This document shows positions 1-12,640 of a DNA stretch of 64,000 nt, in pieces. This DNA is from Chelydra serpentina (Eukaryota > Chordata > Testudines > Chelydridae), in contig JBAIAC010000004.1 in NCBI GenBank assembly GCA_037349315.1, positions 40,427,001-40,491,000 of the forward strand, read 5' to 3'. The notes beneath the pieces are model-generated. The model did no database searches. It had not been told where the DNA came from and saw nothing but the letters and a program-made list of their open reading frames with translations. Both the position numbers and the translations under genes were made by a program. Every line of letters begins with the position of its first letter. The first letter of the stretch is position 1.

Positions 1-926
1 GTTATCACCTTTTTCTATGCATTTTTCCCTCAGTCCAGTTTTTCTGTGATGTTCAATAATATACATTTTTCAATCTATTTTCTCTCCAAGAATGTTAGTT
101 CTTCTTCACTCTGTTCCCTTCCACACTGGGTTCACATCTGTCCTCTCTACAGCTCTTCTTCCTCTTTTCCAGCTTGGTCTCCTTTTCTTTCTTTCCTTAT
201 CAATTCACCCCTCCTATATACCCTCTCTCCTCACTTGCTCATCTTTCCCTTTATCCTCAACCCTTCACTGAAGGAAAGCTCTGAGTGCTCTTTTCCTTTC
301 CCTCCCCTTTGGATACAATGAGAGGGCCATAAACTGTTTTCTTCCTCCCCTCAGACACAATATGGAGGGGAATGTTTCTCTTTTCCTCCTCCAACATGGA
401 TATCAGCAGATATGGCAGGGTACACTGATTGCTCCATTAACTGTGCCTGTTTTAGGCACAAGTCAAGAAGAGTGAAGTTCATAGTCTGTGTGCAGTTTAA
501 ACCTCGCTGGTGCCAGCAGGCCGCCTTGTAGCACTGAGGATGGATCCATGACTTCATGCTTAATCCATCCCTGGAATTAGTAAATCTTGTTCACCTCAGA
601 TTTCTGAGTCTGATGAAAACTATGCAGTTCACTTGTGTCACTATTGTACATCAAATTTAACAAAATTCAATTTGAAATTATCAAGATATGGAAGTCTAAG
701 TCTAGATTTAAAATGGAAAACTTAATTTATCTTCAATCTGTGCTGCAAGTTTTGACACGTTTAGTGTATGAATGCACAGAATGAGCAATTAAAGCCTGAA
801 GTCCCTAGGCTTAAAATTTTAAAACTTCACAGATGACAAAGGTTTCAGACAAGAAATACACAGGATACACACATGTAAGTTACTAAATGTATTTTATAAG
901 ATACCAACATTTTAAAAAGTAAATAT
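1..926. other. Non-coding stretch, pyrimidine-rich then AT-rich
   Basis: Positions 60-350 are strongly CT-rich and the remainder is AT-rich. I see no gene, RNA or recognisable repeat here. Confidence 0.5.
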
Positions 927-1765
927 CAGGGTGGATAAAAATATTAAAAATCTTATTTTTTATTTATATCTTTAGTTTTTGTATTTAAATTAAATATGGG
1001 TTTATTTTTAAAAATAAACTTATTTAAAATTAAATGTGAAATGACAACCTATGCTAAGGCCTAAGATTACTATAAAATAATTTAAATTAATTTTAAAAAG
1101 TAACATTAAGCAGTATATGTTTGTGGCCAAGTTTTAAATAAAGTCGTATCACTGAACTGATGGGAGTCCCTGGCTAAGCACGTGAAACCAGAGTTTGTTG
1201 AAGGAGTAAACCACTATTGACAGCAGTAGCCTCTTCTGCAGGTACAGAGAATATTTTAATTCAACTAGCTCAGTTTAATGGCTAGTTCATTCAACGTTAA
1301 GAAACCAATTGTAGTTGAAAAAGCAAAAAAGCTTGTTTTCCTCTTCCAGTCTATGGATAAAAACCTATGTGAGAGGATGAGATCTACCAGTTCTAAAATC
1401 TTGGAGGACATGGTAACCAGAAACAATCAGTTCAATTCACTAACTATAGATAATACGTCCTTTGTTTAATAGAGCTCTTACATTTTAAATTCAAAACCGG
1501 TTTTGATAAACTTTCTGATAAATGTACTGGGTACATAAGAAATAAAGTTTAAGTTTTATTTTACTAATAAACATTTTTAAATGTTTTGTGCATTTTTAAC
1601 TGAATATGAATTTTCATCCAAATAAAGCTTGACACAAATCAAAAGTAAAACATGAATCATCTAATAAATAAGAAATGCATCATTATATCAAGGTTTTCTG
1701 CTTGCTGATTTAAATCAGGATTAAAATCAGCGAGTTACATCACTGATTTAAATCAGTTCATCCTG
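927..1765 (+). mobile_element. Degenerate hAT-type DNA transposon
   Basis: The left end begins CAGGGTGGATAAA and the right end closes with TTTAAATCAGTTCATCCTG, an imperfect inverted pair. The interior is AT-rich and holds a recognisable hAT transposase C-terminus at 1223-1469. No 8-bp target duplication can be read with confidence from the flanks, in keeping with an old insertion. Only the last part of the coding region survives. Confidence 0.6.
1223..1469 (+). pseudogene. hAT transposase C-terminal dimerisation domain, broken
   Basis: Frame one at 1223-1258 reads AVASSAGTENIL, resembling the A-SS-A-x-ER-IFS block that opens the hAT dimerisation region in hAT and ZBED-type transposases. After a frame change, 1278-1469 reads VEKAKKLVFLFQ, matching the L-x-VEKA-x-KLVF block that follows it in this family. 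In-frame stops at about 1275-1290 separate the two. In living hAT elements this region mediates transposase multimerisation. Upstream catalytic domains are not visible, so the copy cannot make a working transposase. The family assignment rests on motif recognition alone, but the order and spacing of the two blocks are correct. Confidence 0.6.
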
Positions 1766-2580
1766 CTAAAAAGATATATGCTAAAAAAGGAAAAGCTCAT
1801 GCTTTCACAATAAAAAATCTGAGCCACATATTAGACAGACTCATTCAAATATACCAAGATACCAAAACCAATACCAAATCAAAGGGACCAGATCACAAGC
1901 AAAATGTTCTTTTGAAGTGAATTAGCCCATATGATTTCATTTCCACATTATATTTCTCTGGTTTGATCTAAGAGATCAAATTGCAAGACTGGGCAGTGAC
2001 CAACCAGAAAAAAATAAAATTTATTTCCATTTGAAAAGGTTACAGCTATTAAGATTACTATGTCTAACAATTTGAAATGAAAAACACTACTATTGTACTG
2101 CCATAAACTTGTGAGTTCAAAATATTAAACCCCTAACAAATTACAAAAATAAAATCAATAGAATATTGAAAGACTTTTCACTGAAAGGATTATTGGTACT
2201 GAATGGGCTACCAATGGAAGTCTACAAACAACTAAACACTGGTAAGACTAAGATGGCGTAGTATCCAAGGACTCTTAGCATTTCTGGATATAACTACTTC
2301 AAAATGGCAGGAGGCAGATTAGATGGACCAGTTCCTAGTAAAGAAAACAGATAGCCACTATCCTCTCCTTCTTCAAATCTTTACATAAAAGACATATCTA
2401 CTGTGATGACTATAATTAATGATGATTAAGTTTGAGGCAGCAGTTGGATAATTATGTATTTATATCTTTGTGTCTAAAAATACCTCTATAAAATATGTAT
2501 ATATTTGGATTGTAAACCTCTCTCTCACTCTTCGCATTTCATTGGCTTGCATTTCATTGGTCTTTGACTTTAAACACTTC
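1766..2580. other. AT-rich stretch, nothing recognised
   Basis: AT-rich intergenic or intronic sequence with only short chance open frames. Confidence 0.4.
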
Positions 2581-2688
2581 GGTGCAAAGAGCAGGACTTC
2601 CCATGTGTTTATACAATGCCTAGAACAATGAGACCTCAATCCTGATTTAGGGCTTTTGGGTGCCACTAAAATATAAATAATAATAAGG
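2581..2688 (+). repeat. L2-type LINE 3' tail (old)
   Basis: The stretch follows the same order of words as the tail at 37.9-38.0 kb: GTTTATACAATGCCTAGAAC, then a GACCTCAATCCTGATT segment, then a GGGTGCCACTAAAAT segment, ending in (ATAA)n. In reptile L2-type LINEs this non-coding tail follows ORF2. Only the tail is present, a 5'-truncated copy. Confidence 0.5.
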
Positions 2689-2777
2689 GCAATAGTACAT
2701 CACTAAGCCTCAGTTCAAAGCTTTTTAATTTCTACAGTTCTAATCAAAAGCAAAGATCACTTTTGATCTTTCATTCT

Positions 2778-2893
2778 TAGGGTGACCAGGCAGCAAGTGT
2801 GAAAAATTGGGATGGTGGTAATAGGCACCTATATTAAAAAAAGCCCCGAATATCAGGACTGTCTCTATAAAATCAGGACATCTGGTCACCCTA
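2778..2893. mobile_element. Short hAT-type MITE, TAGGGTGACCAG family
   Basis: Bounded by TAGGGTGACCAG and its complement CTGGTCACCCTA. The flanks TTCATTCT (2770-2777) and ATCATTCT (2894-2901) agree at 7 of 8 positions, an 8-bp target duplication as made by hAT transposases. At 116 bp it is the smallest of three copies here (others at 23,872 and 50,903). No coding capacity. Confidence 0.8.
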
Positions 2894-4007
2894 ATCATTC
2901 TTGAAATATAAACTGAAGACAAAGTAGGAAGCAAAAAATAAATCTACAGGGTCCACAAGTTCTAACAAGCCACAGAACCAACTCATTTAAAAATCATACA
3001 TTTACACTTCAACTTGCAAGTTATCACACTGCACTACTTATACATTACATTACCTCAATAGTACATTGCTTGCACTCACTTTTTTAGAAGTACTAAATAT
3101 ATACAGAACAGAGAAAAGTCATATAAACACCTCAAAGGCAACATATACATGAAATAGATGTTTTGAGTTCTCTCAGAAATCTCAATAGTCTGTATTAAAA
3201 TAACCAGTCAGTCAGTAAGTGGAAAATGTGTTGTATCTACTTCATATAGATTGCATTCAGATTTCGATCCCTGTATGTTAACATGAGAAATTATATTAAT
3301 TTTCTTCATAGCACTTATTTTTATGCTAGTACAGTAATATCTATCTATAGTGATGAACATACCCAAGGACCAAACTACAGGCATGAAACAGATACAGGGA
3401 CCTGAAAAACTGAGCAAATATTTTTAGAAGAAAACTTTTTCTTCCTCATAATTTTTCAGTTGACATACTAGGTCAGATTCTCAGCCATACTGACTTTACA
3501 CTTGGGAGCAGCTGGGGGGATCTGGGGAGAAAAGTGGTTGTAATCCTGGGACTGCTTGTGCTTGTGGCTCTGACACATGAGAATTTGCCACTGTTGGAAG
3601 AATCATCATCTACCCCTTTATGGTAGCTTTCCACCTGCTTTGTGCTGCTGAGGGAGTGCAGTGCAGAAAGAGCTGGGCCTGAGAATCTGGCCCCCTTTGT
3701 TCAGATTTGTATTATATTCGGTCAGCCATGTCACAACTCAGTTTGATCACATGCTCTTCAAGGCAGAGGCTGAGTCTTTCTTCCTTCAGAAAGTGCACAT
3801 TGCCTTTTGGGCACTTCTGCAATCTAAAGGTCATTTGCATAGTGTTATACATTTACATAGTGCTTTACGGCTTCAAAAGCTCTTACTGTCAATATTGAAT
3901 CTTGCTCTCACAGAAGTCAAAGAAAAAATTCTAACTGAGGTCAGTGGGAGGCAGCCTTATGACAGACAGATTATTGATGAGACCCGGTCACGAAAGAACC
4001 ATAGAAG
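2894..4007. other. No gene; weak MIR/L2-like patch
   Basis: Mostly AT-rich unique-looking sequence. Around 3850-3910 a patch (TACATAGTGCTTTACGGC) faintly resembles MIR/L2 cores, too weak to call. The 123-codon open frame at 3661-4032 starts without ATG, shows no domain and runs into the PLE end, so I do not treat it as a gene. Confidence 0.35.
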
Positions 4008-4660
4008 CAGAGACACAAGGTGGGTGAGGTAATATCTTTCATTGGACCAACTTCTGTTGGTGAGAGAAACAAGCTTTTGAGCTACACAGAGCTCTTCCTC
4101 AGGTCTGGGAAAGGTACTCGGGCCTTGTCTACACTACACAATTTTGTCAACAAAACAGTGGAGGTGTACACACTGAAATGCTCCTCCCGCCGATGTAACT
4201 CCCCTGCTATGCTAACGTAATAAAAACACCTCAACAAGAGGTGTAGGGCTTATGTCGGTGTTGTTCGGGCGATGCAGTGGCTCCTTACATTGGCTGTGGG
4301 GTAGCTGGCCTCCCGGCAGGGAGCCACCAGCAAAGTTGAAAGACTGGGCTCTCAGTTCCTTACACTGCCCCTCTTAGGTCAGTAGAAGCGCTCCTGGTGA
4401 CGATGCGCACCACTGGCCCAAAGAGGGTAGTGTGGACATCAGCCACCGCAGTAATTAATGCGGTGGCTGTAAGTCAACATAACATAGGTAGACTTATCTT
4501 TGTAGTGAAGACATAGCCTTAGAGTGTCACAGCTAAATACAAAGTAGAACAGATAGTTTAGCACAGAGAGTTAGCCATTCCAGAAGCAGTACATTTCAAG
4601 GAGGAATCTGAAGTAGAAGACAGGGTACTTGATGGAAAAAAAAAACAGGAGACTGGTCTA
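4008..4660 (-). mobile_element. Penelope-like element terminal fragment, split by a MITE
   Basis: Positions 4008-4119 carry the order seen in PLE ends elsewhere in the window: a TTTCATTGGACCAACTTC segment, then AAGCTTTTGAGCTACACAGA, then CTCTTCCTCAGGTC. The complementary-type ends at 60.3 and 63.7 kb have AAGCTTTCGTG followed by CACTTCATCGG. The fragment resumes at about 4522 with AGAGTGTCACAGCTAAATAC after the MITE. No coding part is present. Confidence 0.5.
4120..4521. mobile_element. MITE inserted inside the PLE fragment
   Basis: The left end GGCCTTGTCTACACT and the right end AGTGAAGACATAGCCTT are imperfect inverted repeats of the (A)GGG-x-TCTACACT type also seen at 16.5, 19.2 and 32.8 kb. 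The interior has short palindromes and no open frame. The exact target duplication (2 or 3 bp) is blurred by mutation. It must be younger than the PLE fragment it interrupts. Confidence 0.6.
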
Positions 4661-7600
4661 AGCACAGAGATCCTAATGAATGCACATCCAAAGCCAAGAC
4701 TGGGAAAAGATGGTAAAGGGGCTAGGAGTCAAAGGAGTAAAGAGAGAAGGCATGGGATTAGGAGACAATGAAAGAGTTAAAGATAGGGATGAACAGGTAA
4801 GGATAAAGAACATTAAATTATTGAAATAAGAGACAAGAAACCAGTGAAGGGTTTCAGAGTAGAGGATTGGGGTTGCAAGAACAAATTTGTTATAAACATT
4901 TTTAATGAGATGGTACCTAAAGGCCATTGGTGAGAAGAGGGGAGGCCAGAGACAAGAAAGCTACAATAATGAAGGTGAGCGCTCATTAAGGCATGGTAAA
5001 TGATGTTAGCAGTGTTGGCAGTGAGACAAGAGTATATTACAGTGATATTAAAAGAGGAAAAAGTGACGCGACTTTCAATAGAAAGATCTTGGGAAAGTGG
5101 TTCTTTACAAACCTTTTAAAATAATTATGCAGTAACTCAGTGAACCATCATTCATATTTCCAATAGCTCTGTAAACCACATATTCATCATATGCCAACAA
5201 CATTTCTGAAGAGCCATTATACATGTATGACATTTTACAATCTACATACTTTGAGGGAAGCATTCTGAAGGAAACTGCTAGCTTTCCCTCAGACAAGTCA
5301 TCATTTGCATATTTTCAAAACACTTATCAGAATACTTGTCATTTATAAGCACTATAGCTAACATGTTTGCACATCCAAAATGTTTTAAACAGTGACTGAA
5401 TACACAGTGCCTTTCAGAAAGGTACACGTAGAAACAGTCTTAGATTTCCATATCAGCTCACACCAATATGCAGTGTGCCAAATATAATTAGACATTAAAA
5501 TGCATATCCTTTAATCTGTCAATTTTTAATCTACATACTTTGTGCTTGCTTTGACAGGGATTTATTATTCACCACAATGGTGGGATTGCATTACAAGAAC
5601 TACATCTTGTTTTTCAGTTGTGATGCAGACTGACACACAGTGTCTGCTGACCAAATATAACCACATGGACTTCAGAACCTATAGACTCTGGGACAGATAC
5701 TTCTCTAATCTGACTAGGCAGCACCCCAAATGCAGAGAATCTTTTGTGGCTTCATTTTCTTTGCACTTTGAGAATTAATTTATGTACTGGTTCTATGTAT
5801 GGGATTTCATGCAATTCAAACTGAAGAAAATAGGAAGTAATATTTTTGTAGGGCTCTAAAAGGCTACCATCACACTCAAAGAGATTGAAAAATAAGACAA
5901 TAAAAATCTTAAATGCATGTATCCTGTACCTTATCTGGTTTTCTGTTTGTCTCTACAGAGAAGCACTTATTTACAATTGACCTGCAACAGGGTCAGATCA
6001 AAAGGAGCTTGTTCTGAACCCACCCAAATTTCAGGGGTGCACTCACAGTAAAGGAGCTGAAATGGTGACAGTTATAGAGAAATCTTCTCTGAAGACAACA
6101 TATCTTTCATTGCAGTTATATAGATGTTTGCTGCAAATTACTTCATTCGAAATACAAAATTCACTTCTTAAAATAAAAATAATTAATATGTGCCCACAGG
6201 GCGAGTGTGATTCTCAAATAATGTTAATCCACTAAGAACATGTAATGATTAATATCTAAAATGTGACAGCTAGCACATTGCTGAGAAGTCATGGACACAT
6301 TACTACTGTACAATATTTTCTTCTGTTTTAGAAGACACAAATAGCATTTTCCTTCATGACACAGTGTACTAATGCAGAACCTTATACTGCTTAAAAAGGG
6401 ACATCCTATCAAATAATTTTCAATATTTTTTATATGCTCCTCTCGGAAGCTTGAATATTTGTGTCTACGCCTGCACAGCAAAAACAATAAAGTAAAGTTT
6501 TTTTTCTTTTTAGAACTGTTACATTTTGTAAGTTAAAAATATATATACATGGAAAAGACAAAATTAATATGGAAAAAAAACTTAGTATGGTCAGGGTTCT
6601 AAAGGGTATCACAAACAATGGAATTGAAACTAAATTTTTTAAAATATAAAAAATATTTTACAATGTGCACTGAAGTTTATAACAACACACTTTCTCTGAA
6701 ATAAGGCTACTGCATGTTAAGCCCTATTATTACTCATGCTATATAAACATTATTTCTTAATTTTTAGAGTGCCTGATACTTTTAAAAGGTGGCATAATGA
6801 TGTAGAGTGAACCGATGCCATTGCCGTAACAAACTACGACTACAGTATCTGTCATATAATGCGTTAAACAACATTTGCAAAGTGTGAAATTCTTCACTTT
6901 TAAAGACAGTGAACTAACACTAATAGGTAAAATCTCCATAGTAGAAAATTAATCAGGGAGTGCAACTAAATGTACAAATAAATGGAAAATGGAGTCACTT
7001 TCTTAAGGATTTTTTATGAAGATTTAAACGTGTTATAAAAACATGAAGGCTAACAATTTAAGATCTTTGGTACAAGGGTCAAGGTTATGTTAAGAGGATT
7101 TAGACTGGTCCCAAAAGGGAGCAGAAAAAACATCCAAATGTCTTATAAGACCGATACAAAAATAACTCTTGTGGTTGAAATTACTTAGTTTTAAGTAATG
7201 TTTATACTATAATTAAGTTGTAAAATTATATTTATTTCTCTATAAAGCTGCTGACTTCACTTCCAAATAAGTGATTTGTTTTCTGTGGGAGTGAGTGATC
7301 TGGGGGGCAATGCATGATGTAAAACTTTTAAATGTCTTAAAATGCATTTCATTTTCTAATAAGCAGACTTAATTTTTCTAGTCTTTGTTGATTATTTTTT
7401 TAAACTTTTTACCTACATGAAATTTTCCCTCAGTCTGAAAATTAAAACATTTTTATTTGACAAAAGGATCACACGTGGAAAGGAAAGGATTAAAAGAGGC
7501 AGCTGAGGAATCTATGTAATATACATATTACGATTTTGTGCCACTCACTGTCTTCTAGAAAATAATTTCTAAAGCTTTACATAAATATTAGAATCCAGAG

Positions 7601-8015
7601 TATTCAGTTATTCATTTTTACCAACATTCTTGTCTCAGCTTGTAAAATACTTACAATACGGCATGGGACAAACCTTCCAAAAATTGCAAGCAAATCATTT
7701 TGCCCACATAATGAATGAAACACTACACTTATTCAGAAATGCTTTGTTTTCGGAAGATTGGGAAGTGGAGAATAGTGTTTTGAAAATCCAGAAGTCCACA
7801 TGGATAAATTGGAATTCATGCAAAATTGTAGCTAAGGAGAACCTGCTTGAACATATAGTTATTCAAATAGTTTTCAAAGATTTGGAGGGGGGTATTTTAG
7901 GTCCCATACACACTGTAAAACTGACCGTGTTGAGAAATAATTTTTTTTAAATGACATTAAAGATAGCTCCACTAGCATTGTGGATGGAGCATAAACTGTT
8001 TGAAAACCTCTAGAA
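4661..8015. other. Long stretch without a supported gene
   Basis: 4680-5060 is purine-rich and resembles an old interspersed repeat that also seems present at 20.75-21.06 kb; I could not name it. The rest is AT-rich. A 106-codon open frame at 7630-7950 (no ATG start) and a 78-codon one at 5542-5778 show no domain or family resemblance and may be chance. Confidence 0.35.
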
Positions 8016-8235
8016 TAGTGGTTCTCAAACTTTTGTACTGGTAGCCCCTTTCATATAGCAAGCCTCTGAATGTGACCTCCCTTATCAATTAAAAACACAT
8101 TTTTATATATTTAACATCATTATAAAAGCTAGATGCAAAGTGGGGCTTGGGGTGGAGGCTGACAGCTCACAGCCCCCCCAAGTAACAATCTTGCGATCCC
8201 GGGAAGGGTCCCGACCCCCAGTTTGAAAACCCCTG
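8016..8235. mobile_element. hAT (Charlie-like) MITE
   Basis: Starts TAGTGGTTCTCAAACTTTT and ends GTTTGAAAACCCCTG, the inverted termini usual for Charlie-like hAT MITEs (consensus CAGTGGTTCTCAAACT). Flanks CTCTAGAA (8008-8015) and ATCTAGAA (8236-8243) match at 7 of 8, an 8-bp target duplication. 220 bp, no open frame. Confidence 0.8.
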
Positions 8236-8680
8236 ATCTAGAAAGAGAAACACCGCAAACAGAAATTATGAAGACCTCAGAGTGACAGAGGATAGAAAAT
8301 TAGATGTTTACAAAGTCAGAATACTATGTACAAATTATAGGCATAACCAAGAAAATGCTATGTCTCCAAAAATTGGGATCTCAGAAGGATTAATGACCAG
8401 GGAATTCAGTTGACCTTATAGCAATGAAAATTGTAATTTTTAACTATAGAGACTTCAGGATAATTCTCTCAGGCATTCAAATGGACTTCAAATGAAGTCT
8501 TGTGAATGAAATATTAATATTTAACAATGTTATATTAACTTGAGTCATTACACAACACAGAACCTGTGTGTTCTTGATTACTGTGAGGTGGTAACTACCT
8601 TTCACTTTTTACTAGTGTTTACAGAATCACCACCCTTAAGTTGTGGCCTTCCTCTTTACAGAGAAAAGGTAGGTTTCTTT
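8236..8680. other. AT-rich stretch, nothing recognised
   Basis: No gene or repeat supported between the hAT MITE and the CR1 tail. Confidence 0.4.
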
Positions 8681-8947
8681 TCATAGAATCATAGAAGATT
8701 AGGGTTGGAAGAAATCTCAGGAGGTCATCTAGTCCAACCCCCTGCTCAAAGCAGGACCAACACCAACTAAATCATCTCGGCCAGGGCTTTGTCAAGCCAG
8801 GCCTTAAAAACCTCCAAGGATGGAAATTCTACCACCTCCTTAGGTAACCCATTCCAGTGCTTCACCACCCTACTAGTGAAATAGTGTTTCCTAATATCCA
8901 AGCTAGATCTCCCGCACTACAACTTGAGACCACTGCTCATTTTTCTG

Positions 8948-11549
8948 TCATCTGTCACCACTGAGAACAGCGGAGCTCCATCCTCTTTGGAACCCCCTTT
9001 CAGGTAGTTGAAGGCTGTTATCAAATCCCCCCCTCACTCTTCGCTTCTGCAGACTAAACAAGCCCAGTTCCCTCAGACTCTCCTCATAAGTCATGTGCCC
9101 CAGCTCCCTGATCATTTTCATTGCCCTCCGCTGGACTCTCTCCAATTTGTCCACATTCTTTCCATAGTGGGGGGCCCAAAACTAGATGCAATACTCCAGA
9201 TGTGGCCTCACCAGTGCCGAATAGAGGGGAATAATCACTTCACTTGATCTGCTGGCAATGCTCCCACTAATTCAGCCCAATATGCCGTTTATGCCGTTGT
9301 TGCCAAGGTGGCTCTGTTGACTCATATCCAGTTTCTCATTCACTATAATTCCCAGGTCCTTTTCTGCAGAACTGCTGCTTAGCCAGTTAGCGGTGCATGG
9401 GATTCTTCCGTCCTAAGTGCAGGACTCTGCACTTGTCCTTGTTGAACTTCATCAGATTTCTTTTGGCCCAATCCTCCAATTTATCTACGTCACTCTGGAC
9501 CATATACCTACCCTCCAGAATATCTACCTCTCCCCCCAGTTTAGTATCATCTGTGAATTTGCTGAGGGTGCATTCCATCCCATCATTCAGATGATTAATA
9601 AAGATGTTGAACAAAACCAGCATGCCCTGGGGTACTCCGCTTGATACTGGCTGCCAGCTAGATATTGAGCCGTTGATCACTACCCATTTAGCCCGACAAT
9701 CTAGCCTGCTTCCTATCCACCTTATAGTCCATTCATCCAACCCATACTTTTTTAACTTGCTGGCAAGAATACTGTGGGAGACAGTATCAAAAGCTTTGCT
9801 AAAGTCAAGATATATCATCTCCATTGCTTTCCCCATATTCACAGAGCCAGTTATCTCATCATAGAAGGCAATGGGGTTGGTCAGGCATGATTTTCCCCTT
9901 GGTGAATCCATGTTAACTGTTCCTGATCACCTTCCTCTCCTCCAAGTGCCTCAATGTGGTTTCCTTGAGGACCTGCTCCATGATTTTTCCAGGGACTGAG
10001 GTGAGGCTGACCAGTCTGTAGTTCCCCAGGTTCTCCTTTTTCCCTTTTTTAAAGATAGACACTATATTTGCCTTTTCCCAATCATCCCCCGATTGCCATG
10101 AGTTTTCAAAGATAATGGCCAATGGCTCTGCAATCACATCAGCCAATTCCCTCAGCACCCTCAGATGCATTAGATCTGGACCCATGGACTTGTGCATGTC
10201 CAGCTTTTATAAATAGTCCTTAACCTGTTCTTTCATCGCTGAGGGCTGCTCACCTCCTCCCCATACTGCGCTGCCCAGTACAGCAATCTGGGAGCTGACC
10301 TTGTCTGTGAAGACCGAGGCAAAAAAAGCATTGAGTACATCAACTTTTTCCACATCATGTCACTAGGTTGCCTCCCCCATTCTTAAGGGTCTCACACTTT
10401 CCCTGACCTTTTTGTTGTTGCTATCATACCTGTAGAAACCCTTCTTGTTACCCTTCACATCCCTTGCTAGCTGTAACTCCAGTTGTGTTTTGGCTTTCCT
10501 GATTACACCCCTGCATGCTCGAGCAATATTTTTATACTCCTACCTAGTCATCTGTCCAAGTTTCCACTTCTTGTAAGCTTCCTTTTTGTGTTTAAGATCA
10601 CAGAAGATTTCACTGTTAAGCCAAGCTGATTGCCTGCCATATTTGCTATTCTTTCGCACATCGGGATGGTCTGTTCCTGCACTCTCAATAAGGCTTCTTT
10701 AAAATACGGCCATCTTTCCTGGACTCCTTTCCCCCTCATATTAGCCTCCCAGAGGATCCTGCCCATCAGTTCCCTAAGGGAGTCAAAGTCTGCTTTTCTG
10801 AAGTCCAGTGTCCGTATTTTCCTACTCTCCTTTCTTCCTTTTGTGAGGATCCTGAACTCAACCATCTCATGGTCACTGCTGCCCAGGTTGCCACCCACTT
10901 CTACTTCCCCTACCAATTCTTCCCTGTTTGTAAGCAGCACGTCAAGAGGAGAACGGCCCCTGGTTGGTTCTTCCAGTAGTCACACCAGGCATTTGTCCCC
11001 AACACTCTCCAAAAACTTCCTGGATTGTCTGTGCACTGCTGTATTGCTCTCTCAGCAGATGTCAGGGTGATTGAAGTCCCCCATTAGAACCAGGGCCTGT
11101 GTTCTGGAAACTTCAGTTAATTGTCCGAAGAAAGCCTCACCTACCTCATCCAACTGGTCCGGTGGTCTATAGCACACGCCCACCACGACATCACCTTTGT
11201 TGTTCTTGATTCTAAACTTAACCCAAAGACTCTCAACAGGCTTTTCTTCAGTTTCATACTGGAGCTCTGAGCAATGATATCGCTCTCTTACATACAGTGC
11301 AACTCCTCCACCTTTCCTCCCCTGCCTGTCCTTCCTGAACAGTTTATACCCATCCATGACAGTGCTCCAGGCATGTGTGCTACACCACCAAGTATCTATT
11401 ATTCCAATCACATCATAGTTCTTTGACTGTGCCAGAACTTCCAATTCTTCCTGCTTGTTTCCCAGGCTTCTTGCGTTCGTGTACATACACCTAAGATAAA
11501 TAGCCAATTGCCCTGCTTTCTCAGTATGAATCAGGAAGCCCCATTGCAC
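8948..11549 (-). pseudogene. CR1 ORF2 (AP endonuclease and reverse transcriptase), disrupted
   Basis: Four open pieces in order give the CR1 ORF2 protein, which nicks target DNA and copies CR1 RNA at the nick. 11,549-11,052 is the apurinic endonuclease start (YKLFRKDRQGRKGGGVALYV, then GDFNHPD). 10,940-10,548 holds its SDHEMV end. 10,197-9,913 is the RT fingers region ([20 protein letters not shown]). 9,911-9,387 is the palm, with YLDFSKAFDTVSH, SSGVPQG and FTDDTKL in place of the usual FADDTKL. 9,154-8,948 is the tail ([18 protein letters not shown]). Stops and frameshifts separate the pieces, and IIDTWW stands where CR1 normally has a TETWW endonuclease motif. Non-functional, but of moderate age. 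Confidence 0.88.
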
Positions 11550-11775
11550 CCTCCTCCTTGTGTTTCCTCCCAGTATCCCACTTCCCCACCTACCTCAGGG
11601 CTTAAGTCACCATCCCCCGGCAAACCTAGTTTAAAGCCCTCCTCACTAGGTTAGCAAGCCTGACTGCGAAGATACTCTTCCCTCTCTTTCTTAGGTGGAT
11701 CCCATCTCTTCCTAGCAATCCTTCTTCCTGGAACAACATCCCATAGTTGAGCAATCCAAAGCCCTCTCTCCGACA

Positions 11776-12640
11776 TCACCGTCGTAACCACGCATTTACC
11801 TCCACAATTTGATGGTCCCTACCTTGGCCTTTTCCTTTAAGAGGGAGGATGGACGAGACCACCACGTGCGCCTCAAACTCCTTTATCCTTCTTCCCAGAG
11901 CCACATAGTCTGCAGTGACCCACTCAAGGTCATTCTTGGCGGTATCATTGGTGCCCACGTGGAGAAGTAGGATGGGGTAGCGGTTAGAGGGCTTGATCAG
12001 TCTTCGCAGACCCTCCGTCACATCCTGAATTCTAGCTCCAGGCAAGCATCACACTTCTCGTGTCTCTCGGTCTGGTCGGCAGATGGATGACTGTCCCCCT
12101 TATGAGTGTGTCCCTGACCACCACCACCACCCCCCGTCTCCTCTTCTTGGGAGTGGACTCTTCTTGGGTCATGGAACCCTCATCCCTAGGACAATGCATC
12201 TCATGCCTTTTGGTAAATGTGGTCTCCTTTTCATCCCTTCCCTCAGATGGCTCTTCCAAATCATTCTCCACAGTAGTACCTGTGTAGAGAGCCTGAAAAC
12301 AGTTTCTTACCTCTAACTGCATAGGGATAAATGGGTTCTCCTCATTCTTCTTCTGGAGGTCACATGCTGCCAATTTTCTTCCCTGTTCTGCGCTGCCCTC
12401 TCTGATTCTTCGGTATGTTGTGCCTCCAGAACCAAACACTGACTTCTGTCCAGAAAGTCTTCATTTTCTCTGATACAACACAAGGTTGATACTTGCGTCT
12501 CTAGTCATTTAACCTTCTCTCCCAATTTGGAGACCAGTTTGCACTTTGTACAGACGAAGTCGCTTCTATCCTCTAGGAGAAAGACAAACATGGCACATCC
12601 TGTGCAGGTCACAACAGCTGATTGCTCACTTCTTCCTTCT
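11776..12640 (-). pseudogene. CR1 ORF1 (zinc finger plus SGNH esterase-like), disrupted
   Basis: At about 12,640-12,540 the minus strand reads CTGCAMFVF and then FVCTKCKLV, the paired CxxC zinc-finger segment of CR1 ORF1. The 12,439-12,032 piece reads GVVVVVRDTLIRGT, corresponding to the GDSL block of the SGNH-hydrolase-like esterase domain described in CR1 ORF1; Gly is replaced by Arg and the nucleophile Ser by Thr. The 12,045-11,776 piece continues MPGARIQDVTEGL and then LLLHVGTNDTAKNDL, the GxND block. A frameshift near 12,040 separates the last two pieces. ORF1 proteins bind element RNA; the role of the esterase domain is not settled. This copy is inactive. Confidence 0.75.

Noticed and set aside
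5542..5778. 78-codon plus-strand frame preceded by an AG
   Set aside because: No donor, no recognisable domain, and the length is within chance for this much AT-rich DNA.
7630..7950. 106-codon plus-strand frame
   Set aside because: Lacks an ATG start and any recognisable motif; could not be supported beyond being open.
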